Part shown: one piece after another, positions 1-7,296 of the stretch
Layout of the letters: the number at the start of each line of letters is the position of its first letter
Position numbering within the stretch: the stretch's first letter is position 1
From: Candidatus Thiodictyon intracellulare
GTDB lineage: Bacteria; Pseudomonadota; Gammaproteobacteria; Chromatiales; Chromatiaceae
Direction: 5' to 3'
Length of the DNA stretch: 10,679 bases
NCBI GenBank assembly: GCA_016292295.1
Contig: JADNEJ010000540.1
Location: 1 to 10,679 of the forward strand
Program-made: the position numbers and the translations under genes
The notes under the pieces: model-generated
Database searches by the model: none
What the model was told of the DNA's origin: nothing
What the model saw: the letters and a program-made list of their open reading frames with translations, nothing else

Positions 1-1
1 G

Positions 2-386
2 TTGCGTGCACGGCATACGCCGATGCTCAACGCCCTGCTGGATGAGTGCCTGCGTTAGGTCAATGCGCCACATGCGAAGATGCGTGCGCGTGCGCTGGCG
101 CGCGAGTTGCTCAACGACTGGAACACCTTCTGGATGGCGCTCGACCATCCGGAGCTACCGTTGACCAACAACGAGGCCGGGCGCGCCCGGCGCCACTGGG
201 TCATCGCACGCCGCATCGGCATGGGGGACCCGCACCGCGCAGGGCATCCGCACCTTCGCCCACTTGGCCAGCATCATCGAGACCTGTCGCAAATGCCCCG
301 TCTCGCCCTGGCCGTCTCTGGCAGAGGTGATCCGCCAGCGGCGCCAAGAACTTCAAGCACCATCGTTGCCCTCGCCAGCCATCTGA
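2..386 (+). pseudogene. IS66-family transposase, C-terminal remnant (5' end outside window)
   Basis: This is the end of the DDE transposase of an IS66-type element, which would act on the element's own ends. Read in frame from base 2, the protein shows the IS66 hallmark LPLTNNEA followed by RRHWVIARRI (about 160-220). After a frameshift it continues GTRTAQGIRTFAHLASI and SPWPSLAEVI to a TGA at 384-386, the usual IS66 C-terminus. Two lesions break it. One is an in-frame TAG at 56-58. The other is an extra G in the run at 223-227, where four G instead of five restore the frame. The residue after NNEA, normally Glu in the family's TNNxAER motif and thought to be the DDE glutamate, is Gly here (codon 179-181). 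The element is therefore almost certainly dead. Family identity is firm; the subtype is not determined. Confidence 0.85.
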
Positions 387-440
387 TCGGGGCGACCCGC
401 TACGGCTACTTGGCAACCAGGGGGAGCTAAACGGTTCCGA
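387..440 (+). mobile_element. Probable right end of the IS66-like element
   Basis: These ~50 bases lie between the transposase stop (384-386) and the first recognisable acyl-CoA synthetase codons (about 437). No gene is visible. A short non-coding tail is normal between an IS66 transposase and its terminal inverted repeat, and the stretch around 421-437 (gggggagctaaacggttcc) is a plausible terminus. The left end is outside the window, so neither the inverted repeat nor an 8-bp target duplication can be confirmed. Confidence 0.4.
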
Positions 441-586
441 CCGAAGCGGAAGTCATTGCGTATTGCCGGGAGCGCCTGGCGCACTTCAAGGTGCCGAAGG
501 TGGTCATGCTTCAGACCTTGCCGCGGACCTCGACCGGCAAGCCCCAGAAATATCTCTTGCGCCAGCTCGCGACCCCGGAGGTTTGA
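431..586 (+). pseudogene. Acyl-CoA synthetase (AMP-binding), C-terminal fragment
   Basis: This is the final ~50 residues of an ANL-superfamily acyl-CoA ligase, an enzyme that activates fatty or aromatic acids to CoA thioesters with ATP. From about 437 the frame reads EVIAYCRERLAHFKVPK, then LPRTSTGKPQKYLLR and a TGA at 584-586. HFKVPK and the PRTSTGK motif, with its catalytic A10-type lysine, are diagnostic of the AMP-binding C-terminal subdomain. A complete enzyme is about 500-550 residues, so roughly 90% is missing. The frame meets TAA at 428-430, and IS66 sequence lies directly upstream, so the gene was probably cut by the insertion. Its stop is 2 bases before the etfB ATG, and the etfB ribosome-binding site lies inside its last codons, so it was the previous gene of the same operon. 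The substrate cannot be told from this piece. Confidence 0.8.
577..581 (+). promoter_or_regulatory. Ribosome-binding site of etfB
   Basis: GGAGG lies 7 bases before the ATG at 589, inside the last codons of the truncated acyl-CoA synthetase. It fixes the etfB start and points to translational coupling in the ancestral operon. Confidence 0.7.
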
Positions 587-588
587 GC

Positions 589-1287
589 ATGAAGGTACTG
601 GTAGCCGTTAAGCGCGTCATTGACTGCAACGTCAAGGTGCGGGTCCGGGCTGACAACAGTAATATCGATCTCGCAAATGTCAAGATGTCCATCAATCCCT
701 TCTGCGAGATCGCCGACGAGGTCGTGGTGGTATCTATCGGCCCCAAGGCGGTACAGGAGCAGATCCGCTCAGCCCTGGCCGCGGGTGCGGATCGTGGCAT
801 CTGGGTGGAGACGGAGGATACCGAGTTGAGCGGTCTTGCGATTGCGCGTCTGCTGGCACAGGTGGTGCGCGACGAGCAGCCGGGGCTGGTGCTGCTAGGC
901 AAGCAGGCCATCGACACGGACAATAACCAGACCGGCTAGATGCTGGCCGCATTGCTCGACTGGCCCCAGGGCACCTTTGCCTCGAAACTCGAGGTCAAGG
1001 GGGCTGAAGTGGAGGTGACGCGTGAGATCGACGGCGGGCTGCAAACGCTAGTGCTGACGCTGCCCGCGGTCGTCACCGCGGACCTGCGCTTGAATACGCC
1101 GCGGTACATCAAACTGCCCGACATCATGAAAGCCAAACGCAAACCACTGGCGACGACCAGTCCGGCGGAACTCGCGGTCACCCTCGGCACCGGTGTTAGA
1201 CTCATGGGAGTCACACCCCCGGCGGAACGACGCGGCGGCATCAAGGTCGATTCGGTGACGGCGCTGGTCGACTGCCTGAAAAATTAG
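589..1287 (+). pseudogene. etfB: Electron transfer flavoprotein beta subunit (nonsense codon and in-frame deletion)
   Basis: EtfB pairs with EtfA to take electrons from acyl-CoA dehydrogenases and hand them to ETF-ubiquinone oxidoreductase; it binds AMP in the heterodimer. The start MKVLVAVKRVIDCNVKVRV, the VKMSINPFCEIA segment, DTDNNQTG and the C-terminal signature around EIDGGLQTLVLTLPAVVTAD are typical. A TAG at 937-939 replaces the conserved Gln of NQTGQMLAALL; reading continues in frame to a natural-looking end (LVDCLKN, TAG 1285-1287). A second defect is that NPFCEIA runs straight into DEVVVVSIGP at about 711-717. Homologues carry a helix of about 14 residues there (VEEAxRLKEAG type), so the protein has about 232 positions against the usual ~249. 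The product would stop after 116 residues and also lack the helix. Identity is secure, and loss of function is very likely. Confidence 0.92.
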
Positions 1288-1300
1288 GCCCGGGTGTTAT

Positions 1301-1305
1301 AGGAG
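1301..1305 (+). promoter_or_regulatory. Ribosome-binding site of etfA
   Basis: AGGAG lies 8 bases before the ATG at 1314, in the 26-base gap after the etfB stop. It supports the chosen etfA start. Confidence 0.7.
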
Positions 1306-1313
1306 AGCAGGCC

Positions 1314-2242
1314 ATGAGTATTCTCGTTATCGCTGAACACGACAATCACCACCTGAAGTCGGCCACCCTGTATACCCTGGCGGCGGCGAATCAAATCGGC
1401 GGCGACCTCGATGTATTGGTCGCCGGCAGCGGCTGCCAGGCAGTGGCCGCCGCCGTTGCCGCCATCCCCGGGGTGCGAACCGTGCTGCTGGCGGACACCC
1501 CGGCCTATGCGCACCAGTTGGCCGAGAATATCGCCCGCCTGGTCGTGGCCCTGGCCCCCGGCCAACACTATATCTTGCCCCCGCCACCACCACCGGCAAG
1601 AATTTTCTGCCGCGGGTGGCAGCGCTCCTGGGGGTAAACCAGGTGTCGGACGTGACCTCGGTGCTCGGCCCCGACAGCTTCCGGCGCCCCATCTATGCCA
1701 GCAACGCCATCGCCACCGTCCAGGTCCAGGACCCGATAATCGTGGCGACGGTACGCGTCACCGGCTTTCCCGCCGTGGCGACGACCGGCGGCAACGCCGC
1801 CATCACGCCCGTGTCGCAGGTATTCGAAGCGGTGGGAACGCGCTTCGTCAGTGAATCGCTGGTCGAATCCGATCGGCCGGAACTCACCTCGGCGCGCATC
1901 GTCGTATCCGGTGGCCGCGGGCTTGGTTCGGCGGAGAATTTCGCGCTGCTCTATCGCCTGGCCGACAAGCTCGGTGCTGCGGTGGGCGCGACCCGCGCGG
2001 CGGTGGACGCAGGCTATGTGGCCAATGATCTGCAAATCGGACAGACCGGCAAGGTCGTGGCACCCGATCTCTATATCGCCGTGGGAGTCTCCGGCGCTAT
2101 ACAGCATCTTGCCGGCATGAAGGAGTCCAAGGTCATTGCCGCCATCAACAGCGATGCCGAGGCCCCGATTTTCCAGGTTGCGGATTATGGGCTGGTCGCG
2201 GATCTGTGTACCACGTTGCCCGAGTTGATTGACAGTATTTGA
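1314..2242 (+). pseudogene. etfA: Electron transfer flavoprotein alpha subunit (one-base frameshift)
   Basis: EtfA carries the FAD of the ETF heterodimer. The N-terminal domain starts MSILVIAEHDNHHLKSATL. The C-terminal FAD domain shows VVSGGRGLGSAENF, GATRAAVDAGYVANDLQIGQ and [16 protein letters not shown], all near-diagnostic. The reading frame breaks after TTG at 1575-1577: one G seems lost just before a run of five C. Adding it gives HYILAPATTTGKNFLPRVAALLGV, and the gene then totals 309 residues, exactly normal for EtfA, ending in TGA at 2240-2242. Without it translation reads into a proline-rich shadow and stops at about 1635. In the usually conserved AINKDxEAPIF motif the Lys is Ser (AINSDAEAP). 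The single indel sits beside a homopolymer, so sequencing error is possible for this gene alone, but all three operon partners are broken too. Confidence 0.9.
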
Positions 2243-2244
2243 GC

Positions 2245-2248
2245 AGGA
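2245..2248 (+). promoter_or_regulatory. Ribosome-binding site of the acyl-CoA dehydrogenase gene
   Basis: AGGA lies 8 bases before the ATG at 2257, just after the etfA stop. It supports 2257 as the true start even though a TAG follows seven codons later. Confidence 0.55.
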
Positions 2249-2256
2249 ATTAGAGC

Positions 2257-4025
2257 ATGAGCTATTTGCACCCCTATTAGGACGTGGATTTCGTCCTGCG
2301 CAAGGTGGTTGATTTCGATGGCCTCTGCACAGTGGCAGGCCATGACGAGATCAATGCCGATCTGGCGGAGACGATTCTCGCGGAGGCCGGCAGGCTGAGC
2401 AGCGAGGTGCTGGTACCGCTGAATCGGGTGGGAGACCGGGAGGGCGCCAAGATGGGCGCCCAAAGCGTGAAGGAAAACTCCGGATTCAAGGATGCCTATC
2501 GCCAGTTCGCCAATGCCGGTTGGCTGTCGCTGACGGTCGCGGAGGATTTTTGGGGCCAGAACCTGCCAAATTGCCTGGGTACCGCGGTGAACGAGATCTG
2601 GCACTCTGCCAATATGGCCTTCGCCCTGTGCCCCATGTTGAGCCAGGGTGCGATGAAAGCCATCGGCCACCATGCCAGCGATGCCCTCAAGGCATTGTAT
2701 CTGCGCAAGATGGCCGCCGGCGAGTGGACCGGCACCATGAATATCACAGAGGCCGACGCGGGCTCCGATCTGGCGGCCATCAAGGCCAAGGCCAAGCCCT
2801 CGGGCGAGCACTACCTGATCACCGGGCAGAAGATGTTCATCACCTGGGGTGACCACGGGATGACCGATAACATCGTGCACCTGGTGCTGGCCCGACTGCC
2901 CGATGTACCCCCGGTGTAAAGGGCATTTCACTTTTTATCGTGCCTAAGTTTCTACTCGACGCCAAGGGCGAGCCGGGTGAGCGCAACGCGGTTGCCTGCC
3001 TGTCGCTGGAGCATAAGCTCGGTATCCACGCCAGTCCGACCTGTCTCATGGAGTTCACCCACGCCGTCGGCTTCCTGGTGGGCGAACCCAACAGAGGCCT
3101 GGCGTACATGTTCACGATGATGAACCACGCCCGCCAATCGGTTGGCCTGCAGGGATTTGCCATCTCCGAGCGTGCCTATCAGGAGGCCCTGCAATATGCC
3201 AAAGACCGGCTGCAGGGGACCCGGTGTGACGGCTCACGTATCCCCATCATCGAATTCCCCGATGTGCGACGCATGTTGATGACAATGAAGAGCTGCATCG
3301 AGGCGATGCGCGTGCTCGCGCTGGTGGCGGCGGCCGAGGCCGACCGGGCGCTGTATGCGACCGATCCGGCCATGTCTGCCCGCCACTTTGCGCGGCTCGA
3401 GCTCTATACCCCGATCGTCAAGGGCTGGTTGACGGAAATGGCGCAGGAGTTGACCTCGCTCGGCATCCAGATCGATGGCGGCATGGGTTATGCGGAAGAG
3501 ACGGGTGCCGCCCAGCACTACCGCGATGCGCGCATCCTGCCCATCTACGAGGGCACCACCGGTATCCAGGCGCTGGATTTCGTCGGCCGCAAGATACTCG
3601 CCAATAACGGCGAGACCCTGCTGGTGCTGCTCACCGAGATGGAACAGACCGTCGCCGAATTGCGCTCTGTACCCTATCGCTGCGGCACCGTGGTCAAGGC
3701 GTTCGAAGCGGCCGTCGCCGCCGGCACCAGGGCGCGCCAATGGCTGTTGGATGGTGCGGCGGCCGATCAATATCTCGCCGGCAGTGCCAGCGTCAATTTC
3801 CTGATGCTGTTCGGATACCTCAGCGGCGGCTAGCTCATGGTGAAGAGCGCACAGCAGGCACAGGCGATGCTCAATGCCGGCGAGGGCAACCCGCAGCTAC
3901 TTAGCGCCAAGCTGACGACCGCGCGGTTCTTCTGCGAGCACCTGTTGCCGCGTACCGGGGCCTGTCTGGCCTCGGTACTGGCAGGCAGTGAAAGCATCAT
4001 GGCCCTGACGGTCGAGCAACTCTAG
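2257..4025 (+). pseudogene. Acyl-CoA dehydrogenase, large type with C-terminal Acdh domain (two nonsense codons, one frameshift)
   Basis: This FAD enzyme oxidises acyl-CoA to trans-2-enoyl-CoA and passes electrons to ETF. Seen in order are MSYLHPY, the FAD/substrate motif MNITEADAGSDLAAIKAKA, FITWGDHGMTDNIVHLVLARLPD, SLEHKLGIHASPTC and YEGTTGIQALDF, whose Glu is the likely catalytic base. The C-terminal extension ends ALTVEQL at 4025. Three lesions are present. TAG at 2278-2280 is codon 8. A missing G in the GG at 2913-2914 makes TAA at 2917-2919; restoring it gives PPGVKGISLFIVPKFLLDAKGE. TAG at 3831-3833 replaces the Trp expected in GGWLM. Repaired, it is 589 residues, the normal size for this ~590-residue group. 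It lies between etfA and ETF-QO, as expected for the ETF electron donor. Chain-length preference cannot be read from sequence. Confidence 0.9.
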
Positions 4026-4034
4026 GCAGCAATC

Positions 4035-5695
4035 ATGAGCGAACGCGAATCAATGCAGTTCGATGTCGTCATCGTCGGCGCCGGGCCGGCGGGACTGGCG
4101 TGTGCCTGTCGGTTGGCGCAATTGGCCTACGACCAGGGCCGTGAACCCAGCGTCTGCGTGGTGGAAAGTGGCTCTGAGGTGGGTGCGCACATCCTCTCCG
4201 GCGCCATCATCGAGAGCCGCGCACTCGACGAGTTGTTTCCCGATTGGCAGGCGCGCGGCGCCCCGCTCAGGACCAGGGTGACCCAGGAGGAGATGCACCT
4301 GCTGCGCAGCGACAGCAGCGCCTGGAAGGTCCCCCATGCTCTGCTGCCGCGCGCCATGCATAACCACTGCACAACCACGACGGCTACGTCGTCAGCGTCG
4401 GCAATCTCTGCCGGTGGCTGGCGACGCAGGCCGAGGCGCTGGGGTGCGAGATCTTCCCGAGCTTCGCCGCCGCGCAGGTGCTCTTTGGGAAGCAGGGTGA
4501 GGTCAAGGGCATCGCCACCGGGGATATGGGCATTGCGGCGGACGGCTCTCACAAGGACAGCTTTACGCCCGGCATGGACTTACTTGCCCGCTATACGGTG
4601 TTCGCCGAGGGTTGCCGCGGTTAATTGGGCAAGACCCTGTATGCCCGCTTTGGACTGGATGCGCTGGCCGATACGCAGCATTACGGTATCGGGGTGAAGG
4701 AACTCTGGGATATACCCTCACCGCAGCATGTGGAAGGTCTGGTGATTCACGGGACCGGCTGGCCTTTGTCTGGCGATACCGGCGGCGGCTTTTTTCTCTA
4801 TTACCTGGAGAACCATCAGATCGCGGTGGGATTGGTCGTCGATCTTAACTACAGCAACCCCTGGATCAGCCCCTACGACGACTTCCAGCGCCTGAAGCAT
4901 CATCCGCTGATCGCGCAGTATCTGCAGGGCGGCAAGCGTGTCACCTATGGTGCGCGGGCGCTTGCCAAGGGCGGGTTCAATGCGCTGCCGACCATGCATT
5001 TTCCCGGTGGATTCCTGGTGGGCTGCAATGCCGGTATGCTCAATTCAGCCAAACTCAAGGGCGTCCATACGGGAATGAAGAGCGGGATGCTGGCCGCCGA
5101 GGAGATTGCCGCGGCGCTCGGCCAAGGCAACCAGGGTGGTCGAGATCTCAGCGGATTCGCCGAGCGTTTCCGCGCGTCCTGGGTCTACGACGAACTGCGC
5201 AGCAGCCGCACTTTCGCTCCGGCGCTGCACAAACTCGGCCTCCTGCTCGGCGGCGCCCTCTTCTCGCTCGAACAGACCGTGTTTCGCGGTAGGATACCGG
5301 TCGCCCTGCACGACAAGACCCCGGGCTATACCCGGCTGTGTCTGGCGCGCAAGTGCGAGCCCATCGCCTATCCAAGACCGGATAGAGTGCTCAGCTTCGA
5401 TAAGCCTTCCTCGGTGTTCCTATCGAATACGAACCACGAGGAGGACCAGTCCTGTCACTTGCATCTGGCCGATCCATCGCTTCCGCTCGGCCGTAACCTG
5501 TCGGAATACGTGGAGCCGGCCCAGCGCTATTGCCCGGCCGGCGTCTATGAGATCGTCGGCGAGGACAGCGCGCAATGTTTCCAGATCAACGCCGCGAATT
5601 GCGTACACTGCAAGACCTGCGATATCAAGGACCCGGCGCAAAACATCACCTGGGTCGCGCCGGAAGGCGGCGGCCCCAATTATCCGAATATGTAG
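4035..5695 (+). pseudogene. Electron transfer flavoprotein-ubiquinone oxidoreductase (11-bp insertion and nonsense codon)
   Basis: ETF-QO is a monotopic membrane flavoprotein with one 4Fe-4S cluster that moves electrons from reduced ETF into the ubiquinone pool. The N-terminus shows the FAD dinucleotide motif VVIVGAGPAGLACA, then SGAIIESRALDELFPDW. Later come GWPLSGDTGGGFFLYYLE, FPGGFLVGCNAGMLNSAKLKG and MKSGMLAAEEIA. The C-terminal ferredoxin part has the four cluster cysteines in YCPAGVYE and NCVHCKTC, ending GGPNYPNM. An 11-bp insertion around 4362-4378, with aaccac on both sides, shifts the frame after PRAMHNH; removing it gives MHNHDGYVVSVGNLCRWLA. A TAA at 4622-4624 interrupts EGCRG-LGKTLYARFGLD. 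Without the insertion it is 549 residues, the family norm. It starts 9 bases after the dehydrogenase stop, with only a weak ribosome-binding site. An in-frame ATG at 4065 (MQFDVV) could be an alternative start. Confidence 0.92.
4362..4378 (+). repeat. 11-bp insertion with flanking aaccac repeat inside ETF-QO
   Basis: aaccac occurs at 4362-4367 and again at 4373-4378, 11 bases apart. Deleting one repeat unit plus the five bases between (11 bases) exactly restores the ETF-QO frame and its conserved residues. The pattern fits template slippage or imperfect duplication, not a homopolymer sequencing error. Confidence 0.7.
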
Positions 5696-5700
5696 GGAGA
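5694..5700 (+). promoter_or_regulatory. Ribosome-binding site of the MaoC hydratase gene
   Basis: AGGGAGA overlaps the ETF-QO stop codon (TAG 5693-5695) and lies 9 bases before the ATG at 5710. It supports that start and places the hydratase in the same transcript. Confidence 0.65.
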
Positions 5701-5709
5701 TTGAAAAGA

Positions 5710-6198
5710 ATGTCACACGCAATCAAGGTGGGAGACAGTGCCACCCTCACCCGCACCTTCACGGAAGTGGACGTGCTGGCATTTGCCGATCTGGTGGACG
5801 ACCACAATCGCATCCACCTGGACGCAGAGTACGCGGCCGAGACTCCGTTCAAACAGCGCATCATGCACGGGATGCTGGTCGGCTGCCTGTTCTCGGCCCT
5901 GCTGGGTGAGCGACTGCCGGGCCATGGGGCCGTCTACCTGGGGCAAAGCCTGAAGTTCAAGTCACCGGTGCACTTCGGCATGAAGGTCATTGCCAAGGTC
6001 GAGGTGACGGTGATCCGGCACGACAAGGGCATCGTCACGATGGCGACGACCTGCGAAGACAATGAGGGCAAGACCCTGGTCACCGGCGAGGCGGTCCTGT
6101 CCGTCCCCTGGTTGCGGACACCAGTCGCTGGGGCTTTATTGAACGGGGCGGCGTCTCGCGCTGCCCTACAATCCTCGCGTCCAGGCCGCCCTCAATGA
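5710..6198 (+). CDS. MaoC-like (R)-specific enoyl-CoA hydratase, PhaJ type
   Basis: This is a single hot-dog-fold hydratase of 162 residues that would add water to enoyl-CoA to give (R)-3-hydroxyacyl-CoA, a step linking fatty acid oxidation to polyhydroxyalkanoate synthesis. The motif FADLVDDHNRIHLDAEYA holds Asp31 and His36, the same spacing as the catalytic pair known from Aeromonas caviae PhaJ. The substrate-loop region continues with QRIMHGMLVGCLFSALLG and PVHFGMKV, all typical. No stop or frameshift is seen, unlike the four genes before it. The last ~25 residues after SVPWLR are low in complexity and look like an extension; they overlap the convergent radical SAM gene by 33 bases. It begins 14 bases after the ETF-QO stop and was once co-transcribed with it. 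The specific substrate (short-chain crotonyl-CoA or longer) is not evident. A dehydratase in another pathway is the main alternative. Confidence 0.85.
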   Translation: MSHAIKVGDSATLTRTFTEVDVLAFADLVDDHNRIHLDAEYAAETPFKQRIMHGMLVGCLFSALLGERLPGHGAVYLGQSLKFKSPVHFGMKVIAKVEVTVIRHDKGIVTMATTCEDNEGKTLVTGEAVLSVPWLRTPVAGALLNGAASRAALQSSRPGRPQ

Positions 6199-7065
6199 CG
6201 CCGCGTCCGGCCGCTCGATCGCCATCCTCACCTGCGCCAGCAGACGCGCCTTGTCAGCACCGAGGGTGCCCTTGAGCACCAGCCAATTCGAGGCATGATC
6301 GGAGCGAAAGATGGTCCGCTGCAGGTCTAGCGCGGACAGGAAGCGCTCCATTTCGCGGAACAGGCCCGTCTGTGACAGTGCCTTCCAGTCGGGCCAAGCC
6401 GCGCGATAGCGGGCGCCGCCGTCGTTCAGCGTGAGCACCAGTGTGGACAGGTACTCGAGTTGAGTGGCATTGATCAGGCGTGCCGAGTTGTCCGCGTGTT
6501 GCATGCTGAGTGATTCGCCCCCCAGACCATTGATGATCATCACCGAACGCCTGATGCCGGCCGCGCCCAGCTGGTCGAGCACGGCACGGGTCGACTCAAA
6601 GTCCTCGCCCTTGTGCACCCGGGCGAGCACCACGTCGTCCCCCGACTCAGCCCCGAGGTAGACAAGCTTCAATCCCGCATCGCAAAGTTCAGTCAATTCG
6701 CTGACGTTTTTCCTTTTCAGATTGCGCGCCAGGCAATAGCTGGAGACGCGATGCACGCCCGGCAGATGGGTGCGGATCGCCTCCAGATAGACCAGCAGGC
6801 GCCGCGTCGGCAACACTAGTGCATCACCGTCGGCCAGGAATACACGCCGCACCTGATCGCCACCGCACTCGCCGGTGCGGCGGATACTGTCAAGCACCTC
6901 GCCCTCATCGCGGGCGCGAAATCGCTTCTGCGGAGCAGTATACATCTCGCAGAAGGTGCACTTGCTCCATGAACAGCCGTCGGTGACCGGGATGATCAGC
7001 GAGTTGGCCTCGCTCGGCGGACGATAGACCGGTTCGACATAGCGGATGGGTAAATACTGGTTCAA
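6166..7065 (-). CDS. Radical SAM protein of unknown substrate (B12-free, COG1032-like)
   Basis: An intact 299-residue protein. The iron-sulfur motif is CSWSKCTFC with Cys31, Cys36 and Cys39, the spaced cysteine pattern seen in this GCSxxxCTFC group of radical SAM enzymes, where the cluster cleaves S-adenosylmethionine. It is followed by EMYTAPQKRFRAR, then RVFLADGDALVLPTRRLL (strand and SAM-site region), LVYLGAESGDD and VMIINGLGG. Near the C-terminus are a TQLEYLSTLVLTL segment and FRSDHASNWLVLKG, both recalled as conserved in homologues. The start is TTG at 7063-7065, preceded by a purine-rich AGGGCAGGG; no ATG is close and MNQYLPIRYVEPV fits homologue starts. It stands alone on the - strand, convergent with the hydratase. 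No function can be assigned beyond fold and chemistry. Being intact among pseudogenes suggests it is under selection. Confidence 0.85.
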   Translation of the reverse strand: MNQYLPIRYVEPVYRPPSEANSLIIPVTDGCSWSKCTFCEMYTAPQKRFRARDEGEVLDSIRRTGECGGDQVRRVFLADGDALVLPTRRLLVYLEAIRTHLPGVHRVSSYCLARNLKRKNVSELTELCDAGLKLVYLGAESGDDVVLARVHKGEDFESTRAVLDQLGAAGIRRSVMIINGLGGESLSMQHADNSARLINATQLEYLSTLVLTLNDGGARYRAAWPDWKALSQTGLFREMERFLSALDLQRTIFRSDHASNWLVLKGTLGADKARLLAQVRMAIERPDAASLRAAWTRGL

Positions 7066-7296
7066 GGCCCTGCCCTTCTATCTTATGTTCAACGTTCCGT
7101 GGTCATTAAGGATGTCGGGACCTCGCACGCTGCCGCGGCCTCGTCGCGGCTGAAGCCGCTCCAACAGCGTCGCTGCGCGACCTTCACGGTCAACTTCGAC
7201 CGCCAATGCGGGACGGACGCCTGGGCCACGGCCGGAACGATGATCAAGGCCCACGCGGGAACTCGCCGCCCCGCGCCAGGCCGAGCGCCGGGCCGG
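7066..7296. other. Intergenic gap, no supported gene
   Basis: This 231-base stretch lies between the start of the radical SAM gene and the end of acetate kinase. Open frames across it run into the antisense of acetate kinase and look like GC-rich shadows. It should hold the radical SAM promoter on the - strand, but no convincing -35/-10 pair is visible. A REP-like hairpin lies inside at 7143-7162. Confidence 0.5.
7143..7162. repeat. REP-like hairpin, single copy here
   Basis: The 20 bases gtcgcggctgaagccgctcc contain a GCGGC-TGAA-GCCGC stem-loop (7146-7159). The same kind of core, read on the other strand as gagcggcttcagccgcgac, is a common dispersed repeat in several gammaproteobacteria. 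Only one copy is seen in this window, so repeat status rests on recall. It could also serve as a transcription end for acetate kinase, whose stop is about 135 bases upstream on the - strand. Confidence 0.4.

Noticed and set aside
223..2914. All frameshifts treated as sequencing errors
   Set aside because: This is possible for the one-base indels in or beside G or C runs (223-227, 1577-1582, 2913-2914). It does not explain the nonsense substitutions, the 11-bp and 4-bp duplications, or the domain-level deletion in the chimera.
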